From the NCBI GenBank assembly GCA_001874335.1, contig MPDE01000009.1:1-64000 (forward strand): DNA of 64,000 nt, read 5' to 3'. Each line of letters opens with the position of its first letter. Within the stretch, counting starts at the first letter, position 1. The position numbers were made by a program, and so were the translations under genes. Below the pieces are notes generated by a model. That model searched no databases and was not told the origin of the DNA. It worked only from the letters and a program-made list of their open reading frames with translations. Below, piece by piece: positions 9,961 to 20,645 of this stretch. The stretch is from Bacteroidetes bacterium MedPE-SWsnd-G2. Lineage in GTDB: Bacteria > Bacteroidota > Bacteroidia > Flavobacteriales > Flavobacteriaceae.

Positions 9961-10371
9961 CACTAATCTCCCTGAAACTAAATTTAGAGTCGGCATAATA
10001 ATTGGTCAAAATTGCAAGTTCTCAAGTTTCGTATGAGAGATTATGAAAATAGCTCCAGACAAAAGTTTAAATTCAATTATTTATTTGAATTGACTATCCA
10101 AGTGTTAATTAATTCTGGACAGGGTGAATTTCCATAAATGTGATTCACCCTGCTTATTTTCATTAAGCATTTTCTTTCTCTTTTTCACTCCATAGATTTA
10201 CTTTTTCATTTTTAACTCAAGATGTAGCACATAGCCCCTTTTCTAATTCAACTCTTTGAATTTCAACTGAAACCAATTAAGAAAGAAAAAAACTACTAAA
10301 ATCCCACCTAAAAACACAACACCTTAAACATCAAATATTTACGTATCAGACTTTACCGTTTAACGAATATA
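9961..10371. other. Intergenic region with a second hairpin, no gene seen
   Basis: No convincing open frame is present on either strand. The one clear structure is a 10-bp stem, CAGGGTGAAT at 10120-10129 paired with 10143-10152 across a 13-base loop, followed by CTTATTTTC. It could end a long 3' untranslated region of the gene before or a short independent transcript. Neither can be shown from sequence. Confidence 0.45.
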
Positions 10372-10403
10372 TTTGCCATTTAACCAATTCAAAAATACCT
10401 TTG
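10372..10403 (+). promoter_or_regulatory. Bacteroidota-type promoter of the 1626-aa gene
   Basis: TTTG at 10372-10375, a 20-base spacer and TACCTTTG at 10396-10403 match the consensus closely. The -33 TTTG is itself the end of another TAnnTTTG match (TATATTTG, 10368-10375). The downstream element has the better geometry and would give a leader of about 45 bases. Confidence 0.6.
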
Positions 10404-10454
10404 GTCCATAATCTGGCATTAAGTTTCCTAGCCCCTAACTAAAACTTAACCATT

Positions 10455-13400
10455 GTGAATATGACCACTTACTTTAAGAATTTCCCTATTTGGGGCTTTC
10501 TATTTTTCAGCTGTATTGCTGTTTCTCAAACTCTAGTTTCAAGTGATAATTTTGAAACAAATATCGGGAACTGGAATGACGGTGGCCAAGATTGTAGATT
10601 GGATAGTAATAGCCATGTATCTGGAACTTCTAGTTTAAACCTACAGGACAACACCAATACGTCGCATAGTAATTCAGACGCTTTCAACCTCTCTACTTAT
10701 GATTTAGTTACTTTAACTTTTAATTTTAAATCGGTAAGCGTTCCAAACGGAAATTCATTTTCAATTTCCTATTCTAACAATAACGGTTCAACATTTACGA
10801 CTCTCGCAAACTACACTAAAGGGAGCGATTTTAATAACAACACGATTTATTCAAAAACTATAGCCCTATTAAATTCAAGCTATAATTTTACCAATACCGT
10901 AGTTTTTAGATTTGAATCGGAATTCCCTGGGAACAACGATGATGTTTATATTGACGACATAATAATAACAGGATATACTGCTGGTCCAGAAATTGAAATC
11001 ACCGGAAACAATATTGTCATTAATTCTGGAGACAACTCTCCAGAACACATAGATTTTACAGATTTTGGCACCACAAATATAGCTGGAATAGTAAGCAAAA
11101 CTTTTGAAATTGAAAACACTGGCACCACAGATTTAGTAATTTCATCTGTTTCATTATCTAACAACACCGATTTTAGTTTTGCTTCTTCTCCTTTTACTGG
11201 CGTATTAGCATCTGGAAATTCAACATCTATTACAGTGCAATTCAATGCATTAACATTGGGATTAAAATCAAGCACAATTACAATCATAAACACGGATTCC
11301 GACGAAAATCCTTTTACTTTTGAAATAGAAGCCAATGCCCATCAAAACTTTTTTGATAGCGATGGTGATGGCGTATATGACAACGAAGATATTGATGATG
11401 ACAATGATGGCATTTTAGACACCGATGAAGAAGGCACTTGCAAAAACACATTAACGAGTACAACTACTAATTATAAATTTCTCCATGAAACCTTTGGTTC
11501 TGGACCAAGAACAACGATTAACACCACCTACAATGCCACGACTACCTATTGCTATGAAAACGGTACTAACGGCACAAACACATCTGATTGTGGAAGCTTA
11601 TCTCAAGACGATTTAAATGATGGAGAATACACCGTTTATTATAGGGCTGCAAATGGTGATGGCGTGGATCAAACCCCAAATGAAGAAGTAGGTTCATGGG
11701 CAGATAATTATTGGTACACAGGAGAAGATCATACTCCCGGAGACACTAATGGCAGAATGGCCATGTTCAATGCATCTTACGATCCTGGTATATTTTACAC
11801 CGCAAATATTACAGGTGCACTACCTAACATCCCCATAACCTATAGTTTTTGGGTTATTAATTTAGATAGAACAGATGCTAACGGCGTCGCAACAAGATTA
11901 CGTCCAAATATTTTAGTGGAGTTTAGAGATTTAAACGATAACTTATTAACATCTATTACCACGGGAGACATCCCTCCTACTTCAGCTGGTAATACTGCTG
12001 GAGACTGGTACAATTTTTCTGCAGATTTAACTTTTAACATTAGTGACTTTAATGTGTATTTCATTAATAACGAAGTAGGTGGTTTAGGCAACGATTTAGC
12101 AATTGATGACATAGAAATTTCTCAAACGCTTTGTGATACCGATAGTGATGGCATTGCAGATGTTTTTGATTTAGACTCAGATAATGATGGCATTCCAGAT
12201 GTAGTAGAAATAGGGTTAGGATCTATATCTAACGGCACTGCCTCATTAAATAGTAGTTGGGTAGATACCAATTTAAATGGTTTGCACGATAGCGCTGAAG
12301 GCCATTTAATCCTCGATTCTGACGGGGATGGTACGCCCGACTATTTAGATTTAGACAGTGATAATGACACCTTATTTGATGTTGATGAATCTGGAGCAGG
12401 AAACCCAGAAAATGCAACCTTCCAAAATGGAGATGGAGACATTGATGGAGATGGTGTTGGTGATGGTCCTGACACCGATTTTTCCAGAGAAAAAGATTTT
12501 GACTCCGATGGAAATTCAGAATTTTATACAGATGGTATTTTAGACATTTTCGATTATTATAATGGTGCAAATTTTAATGCAGCTTATGGTAATATAAATC
12601 AAGGCATAGAACATCCTAATTACACTTTAGATTCCGACAACGATGGCCTTCCAGATTATCTGGATATTGACTCGAATAACGATGGGATTTTTGATATTTC
12701 AGAAACCTTATATGCACATTTAGATACAGACGAAAACGGACTAATAGATGACGACACCGATAGTGATGGAGATGGCATAATTGATCTTTTTGACACTAAC
12801 ATTACGTTATTTGGCTCTCCCAGAGATTTAGATCGAAAATTACAATTGTACTTTGACGGTCGAAATGACTACGCCGAAGATAGCCCAATTCTCGGAGGGC
12901 TATCCAATGTAACGCTCATGGCATGGATAAAAATTGACTCAACTGCCAATGGCAACCAAATTGTAATGGGTCAAGAGCAATGTTTTCTACAATTAAATGG
13001 TGACAACACAATTTCAGCTTCTGTCAATGGTTCAATTCTGAGCAATTCTGAAGCACTACCAACTAACCAATGGGTACATCTTGGTGTGATATATGATACT
13101 ACCAATTCAGAATTTAAATTATTAATAAATGGAGAAACCATAAACACCATTTCAGATTCTGGAATTATTAATTCAGATTCAAGTTCATTTACTATTGGAA
13201 AATCCCCTATCTCTAATTCAAATTATTTTAAAGGATCGATAGATGAACTAAAACTATTTTCAAAGGCCCTAACCGAATTGGAATATCAGAAAACGGTATA
13301 TCAAGAAATTGAAGATAATTCGTTTGTGAGAGGCGTAATAATTCCGAGAGATATTGAAACTCTTAATTGGTCAAACTTGCTGAGATATTTTAAGTTTGAC

Positions 13401-15335
13401 ATCTACAAAGGCGACGTGATTGATGACCTTAGCACTCCGGAAATTGACCTCAACGGAGCACGAATTTTCAATCACAAAACTATAGACTATCAAACTGCTC
13501 CCTTACCATTTTATACAAATTCAGAAGGCAGTTTACCAAACGCAGTTACTAACACATTAAACGGTATTGATGGCTCTGATATTATTTCATATGATTGGTC
13601 CATCGTTGAAATAAAACACAACAATACCTTCTTTGGTAGTAATCAAAAGCATTTAGGGCTTATAATAAATGATTTTGATACTGAAATGAATCCGATAACA
13701 TATAGTATTGAAAATAGTACCGAATTAAATGTTAGTTGGTATTTAAAATTAGACGGCACAGTAGACCTTAAAGATGAATCTCAATTAATACAAAGTTTAG
13801 ATAGCCAGCTTGATCCTGAAAGTAAAGGAAAAATTGAAATAGAGCAGCAAGGCACAGCTGACACCTTCACTTACAATTATTGGTCCTCCCCTGTAAGCCC
13901 AATTCATTTAACCTTAAACAATACAGATTTCACAGTAGGAGAAGTGCTTTTTGATGGGACCAATGTTAATTCACCTCAGCCTATAAATTTTGTTAGCGGT
14001 TACAACGGAGTTGATTCGACTCCTATTGGAATATCAGATTATTGGATTTACAAATTCGATAATCAACTTGATAGCAACTACAACGCTTGGCAACAAGTGT
14101 TAAGTAACGGTAATTTGCATACAGGTGAAGGTTACACGATGAAAGGTCCTGGTACTGGTAATATTCTTGATGAACAAAACTATGTTTTTATTGGGAAGCC
14201 ACATAACGGTAATATCGATCTAAACTTATCAAGTGGAAATGACTACCTCATTGGCAACCCTTATCCAAGCGCCATTGATGCGCGAAAATTTATACTTGAT
14301 AATGGCTCTACAGTTTCAGGAACAGGATCAACCACAGGAACATTGTATTTCTGGGAGCATTGGGGCGGAAACTCACATATTTTAGAGCAATACCAAGGTG
14401 GTTATGCTACCTACAATTTGTCTGGTGGTGTGACATCTGCGTCTTTAGGTTCAAATAATCCCAATGTTGGTACTGGAGGTACACCAACTAAAACACCTGG
14501 ACAATATATACCCGTTGGACAAGGCTTTTTTGTTGTAGCAGAAAACTCCGGAATAATAAACTTTAATAACGGGCAGCGTACATTTAAAAAAGAAGGCATT
14601 GAATCTACATTTGTTAGAACTTCAAATACATCCTCCATTTCAGAACTAGGTGATAATAGACTAAAATTTAGAATTGGCTACTTCTCCTCAAGTCAATATA
14701 GAAGACAGTTACTACTTACTATTGATGAAGAGGCAAGTATATATAAAGACTGGGGCTTTGATGGGGCTTTAATTGAGTCTCAAATGGATGATATGTATTG
14801 GATAATAGAAGAGGATAATTTTATTATTCAGGGCAGTAATGATGATTCTCAAAATGCTATTTATTCCTTCGGAATTAAAATCCAAAACAAGGGATTCCAA
14901 ACATTTTCATTAGATGCTATTGAAAACTCTCAAAACCAACACACCGTTTATTTATATGATAATTTAGAGAACCTAGTTTACAATTTAAACGAATCTGATG
15001 CTGTCTTTTTCCTAAATGAAGGAGTTTATGATTCAAGATTTGACATTAGATTCGAAATCCCTGAAGGTCTTACTGTAAAGGGAACTCAAAGTATTGAATT
15101 TGATATTTATTATAGTACCTCGCAAAAAACAATAGTAATAGACAATCCTTTTCTATTACCCATCCATGAACTAATAATATACGATTTAAAGGGTGCAATA
15201 ATAACATCCTTTACTTCTAAAACACCTTCAAATAAAATGAGTTACGATATAAGTCAATTAGCAAATGCCACTTATATTTTAATGATGAGGATTGACAATC
15301 AAACAATTACTAAAAAGTTTATTCATAAAATTTGA
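10455..15335 (+). CDS. Large multidomain T9SS-secreted protein with calcium-type repeats (paralogue 2, 1626 aa)
   Basis: A signal peptide (about 1-25, ending A-V-S-Q) precedes a jelly-roll segment (27-175) and one choice-of-anchor D domain (about 177-296). Acidic thrombospondin-3-like repeats of the D-x-D-x-D-G-x-x-D type occur near 301-330 and 561-785, on either side of another jelly-roll region. They are typical calcium-binding spacers. A LamG domain (about 796-935), the shared C-terminal module (about 1016-1535) and a divergent sorting domain follow. The start is a GTG at 10455. An ATG two codons later (10461) is possible, but the GTG keeps the spacing to the upstream AAACTTAACC motif seen in the sister genes. 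It is expected on the cell surface, probably as an extended adhesin; function is inferred only from domains. Confidence 0.87.
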   Translation: MNMTTYFKNFPIWGFLFFSCIAVSQTLVSSDNFETNIGNWNDGGQDCRLDSNSHVSGTSSLNLQDNTNTSHSNSDAFNLSTYDLVTLTFNFKSVSVPNGNSFSISYSNNNGSTFTTLANYTKGSDFNNNTIYSKTIALLNSSYNFTNTVVFRFESEFPGNNDDVYIDDIIITGYTAGPEIEITGNNIVINSGDNSPEHIDFTDFGTTNIAGIVSKTFEIENTGTTDLVISSVSLSNNTDFSFASSPFTGVLASGNSTSITVQFNALTLGLKSSTITIINTDSDENPFTFEIEANAHQNFFDSDGDGVYDNEDIDDDNDGILDTDEEGTCKNTLTSTTTNYKFLHETFGSGPRTTINTTYNATTTYCYENGTNGTNTSDCGSLSQDDLNDGEYTVYYRAANGDGVDQTPNEEVGSWADNYWYTGEDHTPGDTNGRMAMFNASYDPGIFYTANITGALPNIPITYSFWVINLDRTDANGVATRLRPNILVEFRDLNDNLLTSITTGDIPPTSAGNTAGDWYNFSADLTFNISDFNVYFINNEVGGLGNDLAIDDIEISQTLCDTDSDGIADVFDLDSDNDGIPDVVEIGLGSISNGTASLNSSWVDTNLNGLHDSAEGHLILDSDGDGTPDYLDLDSDNDTLFDVDESGAGNPENATFQNGDGDIDGDGVGDGPDTDFSREKDFDSDGNSEFYTDGILDIFDYYNGANFNAAYGNINQGIEHPNYTLDSDNDGLPDYLDIDSNNDGIFDISETLYAHLDTDENGLIDDDTDSDGDGIIDLFDTNITLFGSPRDLDRKLQLYFDGRNDYAEDSPILGGLSNVTLMAWIKIDSTANGNQIVMGQEQCFLQLNGDNTISASVNGSILSNSEALPTNQWVHLGVIYDTTNSEFKLLINGETINTISDSGIINSDSSSFTIGKSPISNSNYFKGSIDELKLFSKALTELEYQKTVYQEIEDNSFVRGVIIPRDIETLNWSNLLRYFKFDIYKGDVIDDLSTPEIDLNGARIFNHKTIDYQTAPLPFYTNSEGSLPNAVTNTLNGIDGSDIISYDWSIVEIKHNNTFFGSNQKHLGLIINDFDTEMNPITYSIENSTELNVSWYLKLDGTVDLKDESQLIQSLDSQLDPESKGKIEIEQQGTADTFTYNYWSSPVSPIHLTLNNTDFTVGEVLFDGTNVNSPQPINFVSGYNGVDSTPIGISDYWIYKFDNQLDSNYNAWQQVLSNGNLHTGEGYTMKGPGTGNILDEQNYVFIGKPHNGNIDLNLSSGNDYLIGNPYPSAIDARKFILDNGSTVSGTGSTTGTLYFWEHWGGNSHILEQYQGGYATYNLSGGVTSASLGSNNPNVGTGGTPTKTPGQYIPVGQGFFVVAENSGIINFNNGQRTFKKEGIESTFVRTSNTSSISELGDNRLKFRIGYFSSSQYRRQLLLTIDEEASIYKDWGFDGALIESQMDDMYWIIEEDNFIIQGSNDDSQNAIYSFGIKIQNKGFQTFSLDAIENSQNQHTVYLYDNLENLVYNLNESDAVFFLNEGVYDSRFDIRFEIPEGLTVKGTQSIEFDIYYSTSQKTIVIDNPFLLPIHELIIYDLKGAIITSFTSKTPSNKMSYDISQLANATYILMMRIDNQTITKKFIHKI
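12136..12810 (+). repeat. Thrombospondin-3-like acidic repeats
   Basis: The encoded stretch contains repeated D-S-D-x-D-G-x-x-D-x-x-D-x-D-S-D-N-D-like blocks, for example around 12140, 12315, 12630 and 12760, separated by short linkers. These blocks are known in related proteins as calcium-binding loops that stiffen a stalk. A separate single unit lies near 11355-11440. Confidence 0.75.
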
Positions 15336-15484
15336 TTAAGATATAACACACAAATTAACAGTCAAACATATAACAACCTGCATTTTAACCCTAATATTAG
15401 CGTTTAATCGGAAAATATATCTTATTTTTGTAATCACACTACCACTTATTTGAATTTTTAGCTGTTAGACTAAGTTTAAATAAG

Positions 15485-18400
15485 ATGCAATTTCAACCTA
15501 CACTACAAAAATATTACGCCTATACTATAGTTGCTTTACTCGCTTTAGCCAGTAACTCTATTTTTGGTTATTCAACTTATAAGTTGTTTTCTACTTTTCA
15601 ACAAGAACCACAATATACGGCGTACTTTCATACTTTTGACTCCGGCAATTGCGGTTGGAACCCCATAGTTTCCACCAATAGCAACTGGATATTAACTAAT
15701 ACTTTTCCAAACGCCAGCAATGAAATGGGTGAAGGAAAATTTTGGACTTTAGAAGATTACAACAATTATCCAAACAATACTCAAGTAGTCATAGAAAGTC
15801 CTTCGTTTGATTTATCAAATCTTCAAAACATAAACCTAAGTTTAGACCTAAAGTTCAACACTGAAAACGGTAAAGACGGCATGCGCATTTTAGTATCGGT
15901 TGACGGAGGTACTTTTCAATTGTTAGGAACCCAAGGTAGTGGCACCAATTGGTATAACGGCAATGTTTCTGCACTTAATTCAGATGGATGGTCTAACGAT
16001 GGGCATTCTGCCTCACCAGGATTTAATCATAGTCAATTTGGGAGATCCAGTATTAATTTAGACGATGCCACATACACAAATACAACAGTAAAATTTAGAA
16101 TTGAATTTGCTTCCAACGGTTCGAGTGCCAGAGATGGCGTTGCCTTTGATAATTTTTTAATCCAAGGTGACCCTATTTCGACTTTAGGCGACCCCACACA
16201 AGGCCCTGCAAATATTTCTGAAAACTTAAGATTATGGTTGAAGGCAAATGCTGGAGTTTCTGTCGCAGACAATACAAAAATTACTGTTTGGGAAGACCAA
16301 GCTTACAACACAGCACTTGATCAAGAGAACGCCATAGCAGATGCCCAAATTGCGCCGTATTATCGCGATCACAAAGACAGAAATTTAAATTTCAATCCTG
16401 TAGTGGATTTTGACAGTTCGCAAGAAGAATATATGAATGGTAAGGGAGGGCTGTATTCTCAAGACGTATTTATAGTTGTAAAAAGTAATGATATAGTAGA
16501 CACCCAAACGGGACCATACAGCCCAGGAAGGCAATTCCCTATGGGGTCAAGAGTAAGTGATAATTCTTTTCACGAAGACCCTTCTGGTATTGGATTAGGT
16601 AGCACCTCTGCACGATTCCCTAACGAAATAGTTTCATTTAATATAAGTTCCTTTCCAAACTCATCCAATTCTGCTCCAAATAGTGAATCTTATGGTAGAT
16701 CATATTCCTCCTCCTCTGATTCCTACAATCACGTATTAATAATTAATGCTAAAAGTAATTCGACTGAAACCCAAACCGAAATTTACAAAAACGGTAAACG
16801 TATAGACAATACAACAGGTAAATCTGGTAATGGTCAAGATTTAAACTTTAATACTATTGATAACGGACAATACATAGTAGGCACAGGAAGAAGCGGGTTA
16901 GCAGGTAGAACCACTTCTCAATTAAACGGAAAACTAACAGAAATTATTTCCTACACCTCCCCTAACTCAAAAACAAACAAACAAAAAATTCAAACCTATT
17001 TAGCGATTAAATATGGAGTAACACTTCAAGATGATAACAGTATTCAATCAAATTATAGGCTAAACGATGTCCATTACCTTGACTCCCAAGGATCAATAAT
17101 TTGGGATACTAATGCCAACAATGGCTATAATTATGATATCGCAGGGATTGGTAGAGATGACGCCTCTAACCTATACCAAAAACAAAGTAAAAGTCAAAAT
17201 GAAGAAGAAGATGGCATCGGACTTACTTCTGGATTACTCACCATAGGTCTTACAGATATTTATGACACCAACAATGAAAACTTATCTAATAATACCACAG
17301 AATTAAAAGATGGAGAATTTTTAATTTGGGGCAACAATAACGGAAATATCAACTCTGCTCCCAACATCATAGACGTCGACATGAGTTCTGGAATAGTAGG
17401 GCTCTCAACTCCTGTGACTTTCACAGGCATGGAACGCGTTTGGAAGGTTACAGAAATTGGAGGTGACATACAAAAGGTTAAAATTTCAATTCCTCAAAAT
17501 GCGGTTAGAAATATTAATCCGCCAGGCTCTTATTATATGTTTATTTCTGAAACAGGTGTTTTTGATTCTAATGCAGATTATCGGGTAATGGATATTAAAA
17601 ATGGGATACTTGAAACAGCATACAAGTTTAACGGTACAAAATATATCACTTTTGGCTATGCACCAGAAGTTATTAGGGAACGTTCAATATATTTTGATGG
17701 TGTAGATGATTATATTAATGCAGGTGAAGAATTGAATCTAAATCCCAATCAATTTACCATATCGGCTTGGATAAAACGAGATGCAAATTCCGATGGGAAA
17801 ACCATTATTGCCAAACGAGATTCTGATTTTAATGAAGGGTTTGATTTTAAAATAAATGGAACTGGAAACTTAAGAATGAAATGGGTAAACACATCTAACA
17901 ACGCTATTGTTGGTTCCACAAGTATTCCTATTAATGAGTGGCATCATGTAGCAATAATATATAAAAGCGAAACGGCATATTTATACATTGACGGCGTATT
18001 AGATAAAAGTAAAAACCTAACAAATCCCATAGACAACACTTTCCCTTTATTGATTGGTGCCCAAACAGAAAGTTCTTCAAATCGGTTTAAGGGGAATATA
18101 GACGAAGTGAGAATTTGGAAAACTGCCTTATCCATAGATGAACTGCGCTATATTATGAATCAAGAAATTGAGGAAAACAACTCCTTAGTTTCTGGTAAAA
18201 TATTACCTCCTACTATATCTAAAAATGACATAGGGTTTAAAGATTGGGAAAACTTACAAGCCTATTACCCAATGTCCACATACACTTTTACCAATGTTAA
18301 GGATGAATCACAATACAGCCATCCAGGGACACTACATAACTTAAATACTGTAGACGTTCAAACTGCACCATTACCATATGTCAGCAATGAAGCTGGTCAA

Positions 18401-20236
18401 TGGAAAAATGATAACACCTGGGCAAACGGCTTTACACAAACTATTCCTGGTGCTACATCAATAGTTGACAGCACTATAACCGTAAATTGGAATATTGTAA
18501 AAACATATCACGACATTTCTATTGATAACAGCTACTTGCCACTTCAAAACGACTACAATAAAACTGTTCTCGCGCTATACTTAGATAACAATACAATTAC
18601 TTGTGATGGGGAAACAGAAGCAAATATTGGTCAAGGCTTAACCGTTACTCATTATTTAAGTTTGGATGGTCATATAGATTTAGAAGGAGAATCTCAACTT
18701 ATACAAACCGAAGGCAGTGATTTAAAAGTTGAAAGCTCGGGCAGTATTGAAAGAGAACAACAAGGTACAGCCGATAAGTTCACTTACAATTATTGGTCGT
18801 CTCCTGTAGGCATTACTTCAACAACAGCTAACAATACGGGTTATAGTTTAAATCAAATTTTAAAGGACGGGAATTCCAATGTAAATTTCATTTCAAATGG
18901 ATATAACGGTAGTCCAACTAATCCTATTACAATAGCCGATTATTGGATTTGGAAGTTTGCTAACCAACTTGATGATGATTATGCTTCGTGGCAACATGTA
19001 AGAAGTAATGGGCAGTTACTCCCAGCTGAAGGATACACTATGAAGGGGCCAGGATCGGGCCCAATTTCTGATGACCAAAATTACAAATTTGTAGGAAAAC
19101 CAAATAATGGAGACATTCAACTACCATTAAATGCAGGGAATGACTATTTAGTTGGAAACCCTTATCCTAGCGCCATGGATGCCAATAAATTTATTTTGGA
19201 TAATGCACCAATAATTGAAGGCTCAGGTGGGGTAACAGGCACATTATATTTTTGGGAGCATTGGGGCGGAGGATCCCACAACTTGTCAGATTATCAAGGT
19301 GGGTATGCAACATATAATCTATCGGGATCTGTAGTTTCGCCTTCCTACGGGACAAATGACCCAGATGTAGGCACTGGAGGAACCCCTGCCAAACTACCAG
19401 GCAGATATATACCAGTAAGTCAAGGTTTTTTTGTTGTTGGCGAACAAAATGGATCTATAAAATTCAATAATTCCCAACGCGTTTTTCAAAAAGAAGGAAG
19501 CGATTCTCAATTTATGAGATTGGAAAATTTGGAAATGAGAAATATCCCATCAGATCCAAGAATGAAAATTAAGCTCGGTCTAAATTCGGTAAATTCCATT
19601 CATCGTCAAATATTATTAACTCAAGATTTTGATGCTACTCAAGGCATAGATTGGGGGTTTGATGGTGAAGTTATGAAAGTACAAATGGACGACCTATTTT
19701 GGATGATTGAAGACTCCAAATTCTCAATTCAAGGCACCAACAACATTGATGAGCTAACTACTTTTCCTATCGGATTGAAATCTGAATCCAGCGGAATTAG
19801 CACATTAACCTTAGATGATCTGGTAAATGTACCTTCCAATTTTCAAATATATGTTCATAATAAGGTTACTGGCGAATATCATAATCTAAGGGAAAGTGAT
19901 TATCAAATTCATTTACAAGCGGGTAGTGATTTAACGACCTATGAGATCACATTTAGTAATAATACATTAGGCACTCCTCCTGAAAATAGAAATAATGATT
20001 TTCAATTAATTTACACTTCAAATAACAAAACAATTCACATATATAATCCTAAAAATAAATACATAAACCACCTTGTGATTTATAATATTTTGGGACAAGA
20101 AATTGCCAAATTTAAAATCAACGGGGACGACCAAGAATACAATTTCACCTTAAACAACACAAACACAAGCATCTACATAGCCAGTCTAAGTCATGAAACT
20201 GGAAAACTGTCCAAAAAATTTGGTCATTCAAGGTAA
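15485..20236 (+). CDS. Large T9SS-secreted LamG protein (paralogue 3, 1583 aa)
   Basis: A hydrophobic stretch at about residues 15-31 serves as signal peptide. The rest corresponds domain for domain to the second half of the 2912-residue protein: a jelly roll (about 46-230, both copies ending F-D-N-F-[IL]-I), the L-R-L-W-L-K segment (from about 246), a G-I-G-R-D-[DN]-[AN] region (from about 554), a LamG domain (about 736-885, with E-W-H-H-V-A and Y-I-D-G-V), the shared C-terminal module (about 959-1495) and a divergent sorting domain. It lacks the choice-of-anchor D and GEVED repeats of its larger sister. A TATTTTTG -7 element lies at 15423-15430, without a good -33. Secreted, probably surface-bound; ligand unknown. 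Confidence 0.87.
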   Translation: MQFQPTLQKYYAYTIVALLALASNSIFGYSTYKLFSTFQQEPQYTAYFHTFDSGNCGWNPIVSTNSNWILTNTFPNASNEMGEGKFWTLEDYNNYPNNTQVVIESPSFDLSNLQNINLSLDLKFNTENGKDGMRILVSVDGGTFQLLGTQGSGTNWYNGNVSALNSDGWSNDGHSASPGFNHSQFGRSSINLDDATYTNTTVKFRIEFASNGSSARDGVAFDNFLIQGDPISTLGDPTQGPANISENLRLWLKANAGVSVADNTKITVWEDQAYNTALDQENAIADAQIAPYYRDHKDRNLNFNPVVDFDSSQEEYMNGKGGLYSQDVFIVVKSNDIVDTQTGPYSPGRQFPMGSRVSDNSFHEDPSGIGLGSTSARFPNEIVSFNISSFPNSSNSAPNSESYGRSYSSSSDSYNHVLIINAKSNSTETQTEIYKNGKRIDNTTGKSGNGQDLNFNTIDNGQYIVGTGRSGLAGRTTSQLNGKLTEIISYTSPNSKTNKQKIQTYLAIKYGVTLQDDNSIQSNYRLNDVHYLDSQGSIIWDTNANNGYNYDIAGIGRDDASNLYQKQSKSQNEEEDGIGLTSGLLTIGLTDIYDTNNENLSNNTTELKDGEFLIWGNNNGNINSAPNIIDVDMSSGIVGLSTPVTFTGMERVWKVTEIGGDIQKVKISIPQNAVRNINPPGSYYMFISETGVFDSNADYRVMDIKNGILETAYKFNGTKYITFGYAPEVIRERSIYFDGVDDYINAGEELNLNPNQFTISAWIKRDANSDGKTIIAKRDSDFNEGFDFKINGTGNLRMKWVNTSNNAIVGSTSIPINEWHHVAIIYKSETAYLYIDGVLDKSKNLTNPIDNTFPLLIGAQTESSSNRFKGNIDEVRIWKTALSIDELRYIMNQEIEENNSLVSGKILPPTISKNDIGFKDWENLQAYYPMSTYTFTNVKDESQYSHPGTLHNLNTVDVQTAPLPYVSNEAGQWKNDNTWANGFTQTIPGATSIVDSTITVNWNIVKTYHDISIDNSYLPLQNDYNKTVLALYLDNNTITCDGETEANIGQGLTVTHYLSLDGHIDLEGESQLIQTEGSDLKVESSGSIEREQQGTADKFTYNYWSSPVGITSTTANNTGYSLNQILKDGNSNVNFISNGYNGSPTNPITIADYWIWKFANQLDDDYASWQHVRSNGQLLPAEGYTMKGPGSGPISDDQNYKFVGKPNNGDIQLPLNAGNDYLVGNPYPSAMDANKFILDNAPIIEGSGGVTGTLYFWEHWGGGSHNLSDYQGGYATYNLSGSVVSPSYGTNDPDVGTGGTPAKLPGRYIPVSQGFFVVGEQNGSIKFNNSQRVFQKEGSDSQFMRLENLEMRNIPSDPRMKIKLGLNSVNSIHRQILLTQDFDATQGIDWGFDGEVMKVQMDDLFWMIEDSKFSIQGTNNIDELTTFPIGLKSESSGISTLTLDDLVNVPSNFQIYVHNKVTGEYHNLRESDYQIHLQAGSDLTTYEITFSNNTLGTPPENRNNDFQLIYTSNNKTIHIYNPKNKYINHLVIYNILGQEIAKFKINGDDQEYNFTLNNTNTSIYIASLSHETGKLSKKFGHSR

Positions 20237-20394
20237 AATAATCACACATCTCATACATTTTGAAAGTTTATTCTTTCAAAAATATACCGTTTATCGAATT
20301 TTGAGTCAATTTAATTTTAGTTACAACATATAAATTGTTAGTTCATAGTACGAAAAAACACATTTTTAGAATTTAAACCCCAAATTTAAAGACT
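20237..20394. other. Spacer after paralogue 3 with weak AT-rich hairpin
   Basis: A 9-bp stem, TTTTGAAAG (20258-20266) paired with 20273-20281, lies 22 bases after the stop. Its AT-rich stem and lack of a T-run make it a weak terminator at best. Nothing else is recognisable in this stretch. Confidence 0.35.
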
Positions 20395-20463
20395 ATGAAA
20401 TCTAAAGTATGCTATCTGCTTAAGTATTTTATATCCACTATTTTTATAACTGGATCTACATAA
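20395..20463 (+). other. Mini-ORF resembling an isolated signal peptide (22 aa)
   Basis: ATG at 20395 opens a 22-codon frame ending TAA at 20461-20463. The product has a basic start (M-K-S-K), then a hydrophobic run Y-F-I-S-T-I-F-I, and stops where a mature protein would begin. It may be the remnant of a lost secreted-protein gene, a leader peptide or chance. Coding is not established. Confidence 0.25.
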
Positions 20464-20632
20464 TGGTTAATGTCAATTAATGACCAATTTCCCTTACTAC
20501 TTTACATCATAAAGTACAATTGCTCCAAAATGCAATAATTAGGATTCCCTTCCCCATTTTCACATGTGCCCTTAAACAGTGATTTGCATTCATTCTTTGC
20601 CAAAACGCATAGAATTATTGACTCAAAATCAA

Positions 20633-20642
20633 ACACTTAACC
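20633..20642 (+). promoter_or_regulatory. Conserved pre-start motif ACACTTAACC
   Basis: This decamer ends three bases before the GTG start of the 1720-aa gene. Near-identical copies precede two sister genes: ACACTTGACC at 1171-1180 (one base before ATG) and AAACTTAACC at 10442-10451 (three bases before GTG). It is not present before paralogue 3. Its position argues for a role in translation start or a protein-binding site in the leader. Confidence 0.4.
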
Positions 20643-20645
20643 TCC

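Noticed and set aside
12229-12570. His/Asn-rich minus-strand frame of 113 codons
   Set aside because: It is the antisense of the acidic Asp-rich calcium-type repeats; the odd composition is a by-product of that.
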